In this document: positions 62,820 to 62,871 of the stretch, one piece after another
How positions within the stretch are numbered: the first letter of the stretch is position 1
Layout of the letters: each line of letters starts with the position of its first letter
Source of the DNA: Rhodobacteraceae bacterium HLUCCO18
Lineage (GTDB): Bacteria > Pseudomonadota > Alphaproteobacteria > Rhodobacterales > Rhodobacteraceae
DNA: 62,871 nt
NCBI GenBank assembly: GCA_001314805.1
Contig: LJSY01000023.1
Span: forward strand, 1-62,871
Direction: 5' to 3'
Position numbers and translations under genes: made by a program
The notes under the pieces: generated by a model
Databases searched by the model: none
What the model was told of the DNA's origin: nothing
The model's input: only the letters and a program-made list of their open reading frames with translations

Positions 62820-62871
62820 TAGTGTCCACCATGGGATAGTGGACACTATGGGGCCTTTATGGCGCGTCGGA
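62820..62871 (+). mobile_element. Left end of a second insertion sequence, cut by the right edge
   Basis: TAGTGTCCAC (62820-62829) and GTGGACACTA (62839-62848) are an exact 10-bp inverted repeat, followed by a possible transposase start at 62859. The layout is like that of IS ends. It may be a different family from the left-edge element. Boundaries are inferred. Confidence 0.45.
62859..62871 (+). CDS. Possible transposase OrfA, first codons
   Basis: ATG 62859 begins MARR, the usual first residues of many IS3-family OrfA proteins (MARRKFS-type). Only four codons are visible, so this rests on context with the inverted repeat. Confidence 0.35.

Noticed and set aside
1-62871. CRISPR arrays, prophage, rRNA
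   Set aside because: No regularly spaced repeats, phage structural genes or rRNA sequence were seen.

Overview
The window is GC-rich alphaproteobacterial chromosome, most likely from the Rhodobacteraceae (Roseobacter group). Supporting this are the PhyR/NepR/EcfG general stress system, a DUF1127 protein, class II FBPase, RecJ and PrpE of the expected type, MerR-type regulators next to acyl-CoA genes, and hairpin repeats of Rhodobacteraceae style. Both ends of the window lie inside insertion sequences that look IS3-like, so it may be a contig broken at repeats.

Layout. (1) 1-2200 is an AT-richer island tip abutting the 3' end of tRNA-Glu(TTC). It carries a STAND NTPase with a nuclease-like N-terminus, cut by an IS; this gene stays open to the window edge. 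(2) 2.3-13.5 kb holds housekeeping genes: recJ, glpX, hom, a lipoprotein/TetR pair with a palindromic operator, a fatty acid desaturase, glyA, nadK and maeB. (3) 13.8-22.2 kb holds prpE, a hybrid histidine kinase and a tight nucleoside-salvage operon (cdd-deoA-deoB-small membrane protein-add-upp). (4) 23-35.1 kb is a minus-strand acyl-CoA catabolism block: a degenerate M48-like protein, acyl-CoA ligase, FadJ-type enzyme, three overlapping NTF2-like paralog genes, thiolase, GST, a small RHH-like protein, acyl-CoA dehydrogenase and two MerR regulators, one with a TTTACGTAAA palindrome upstream. (5) 35.2-43.2 kb holds two hotdog thioesterases, a MATE exporter, arsC-like, pyrD, DUF952, a secreted 5'-nucleotidase, DUF1127, SRAP and an ICMT-like protein. 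(6) 43.3-48.4 kb holds a TIM-barrel/methylglyoxal synthase fusion next to a PdxY-like kinase, and a type I secretion pair whose HlyD partner is frameshifted. (7) 48.5-62.7 kb is a general stress island ending in a HisKA_2 kinase-ecfG-nepR operon divergent from phyR.

The stress island is the strongest systems-level signal. At least ten GGAAC-N16/17-(C/G)GTT promoters, the EcfG consensus, stand before a secreted repeat protein, galU-like, degP, dps, PRC-barrel, DUF883-like, DUF2383 and several small membrane protein genes, and before nepR and phyR. Two are near-symmetric and read in both directions. A further copy precedes a roughly 115-nt segment without a good ORF that ends in a classic Rho-independent terminator, a candidate stress sRNA. 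Three intergenic loci (5.2, 37.6 and 41.5 kb) each carry two or three adjacent perfect 20-26 bp palindromes that look like one element class.
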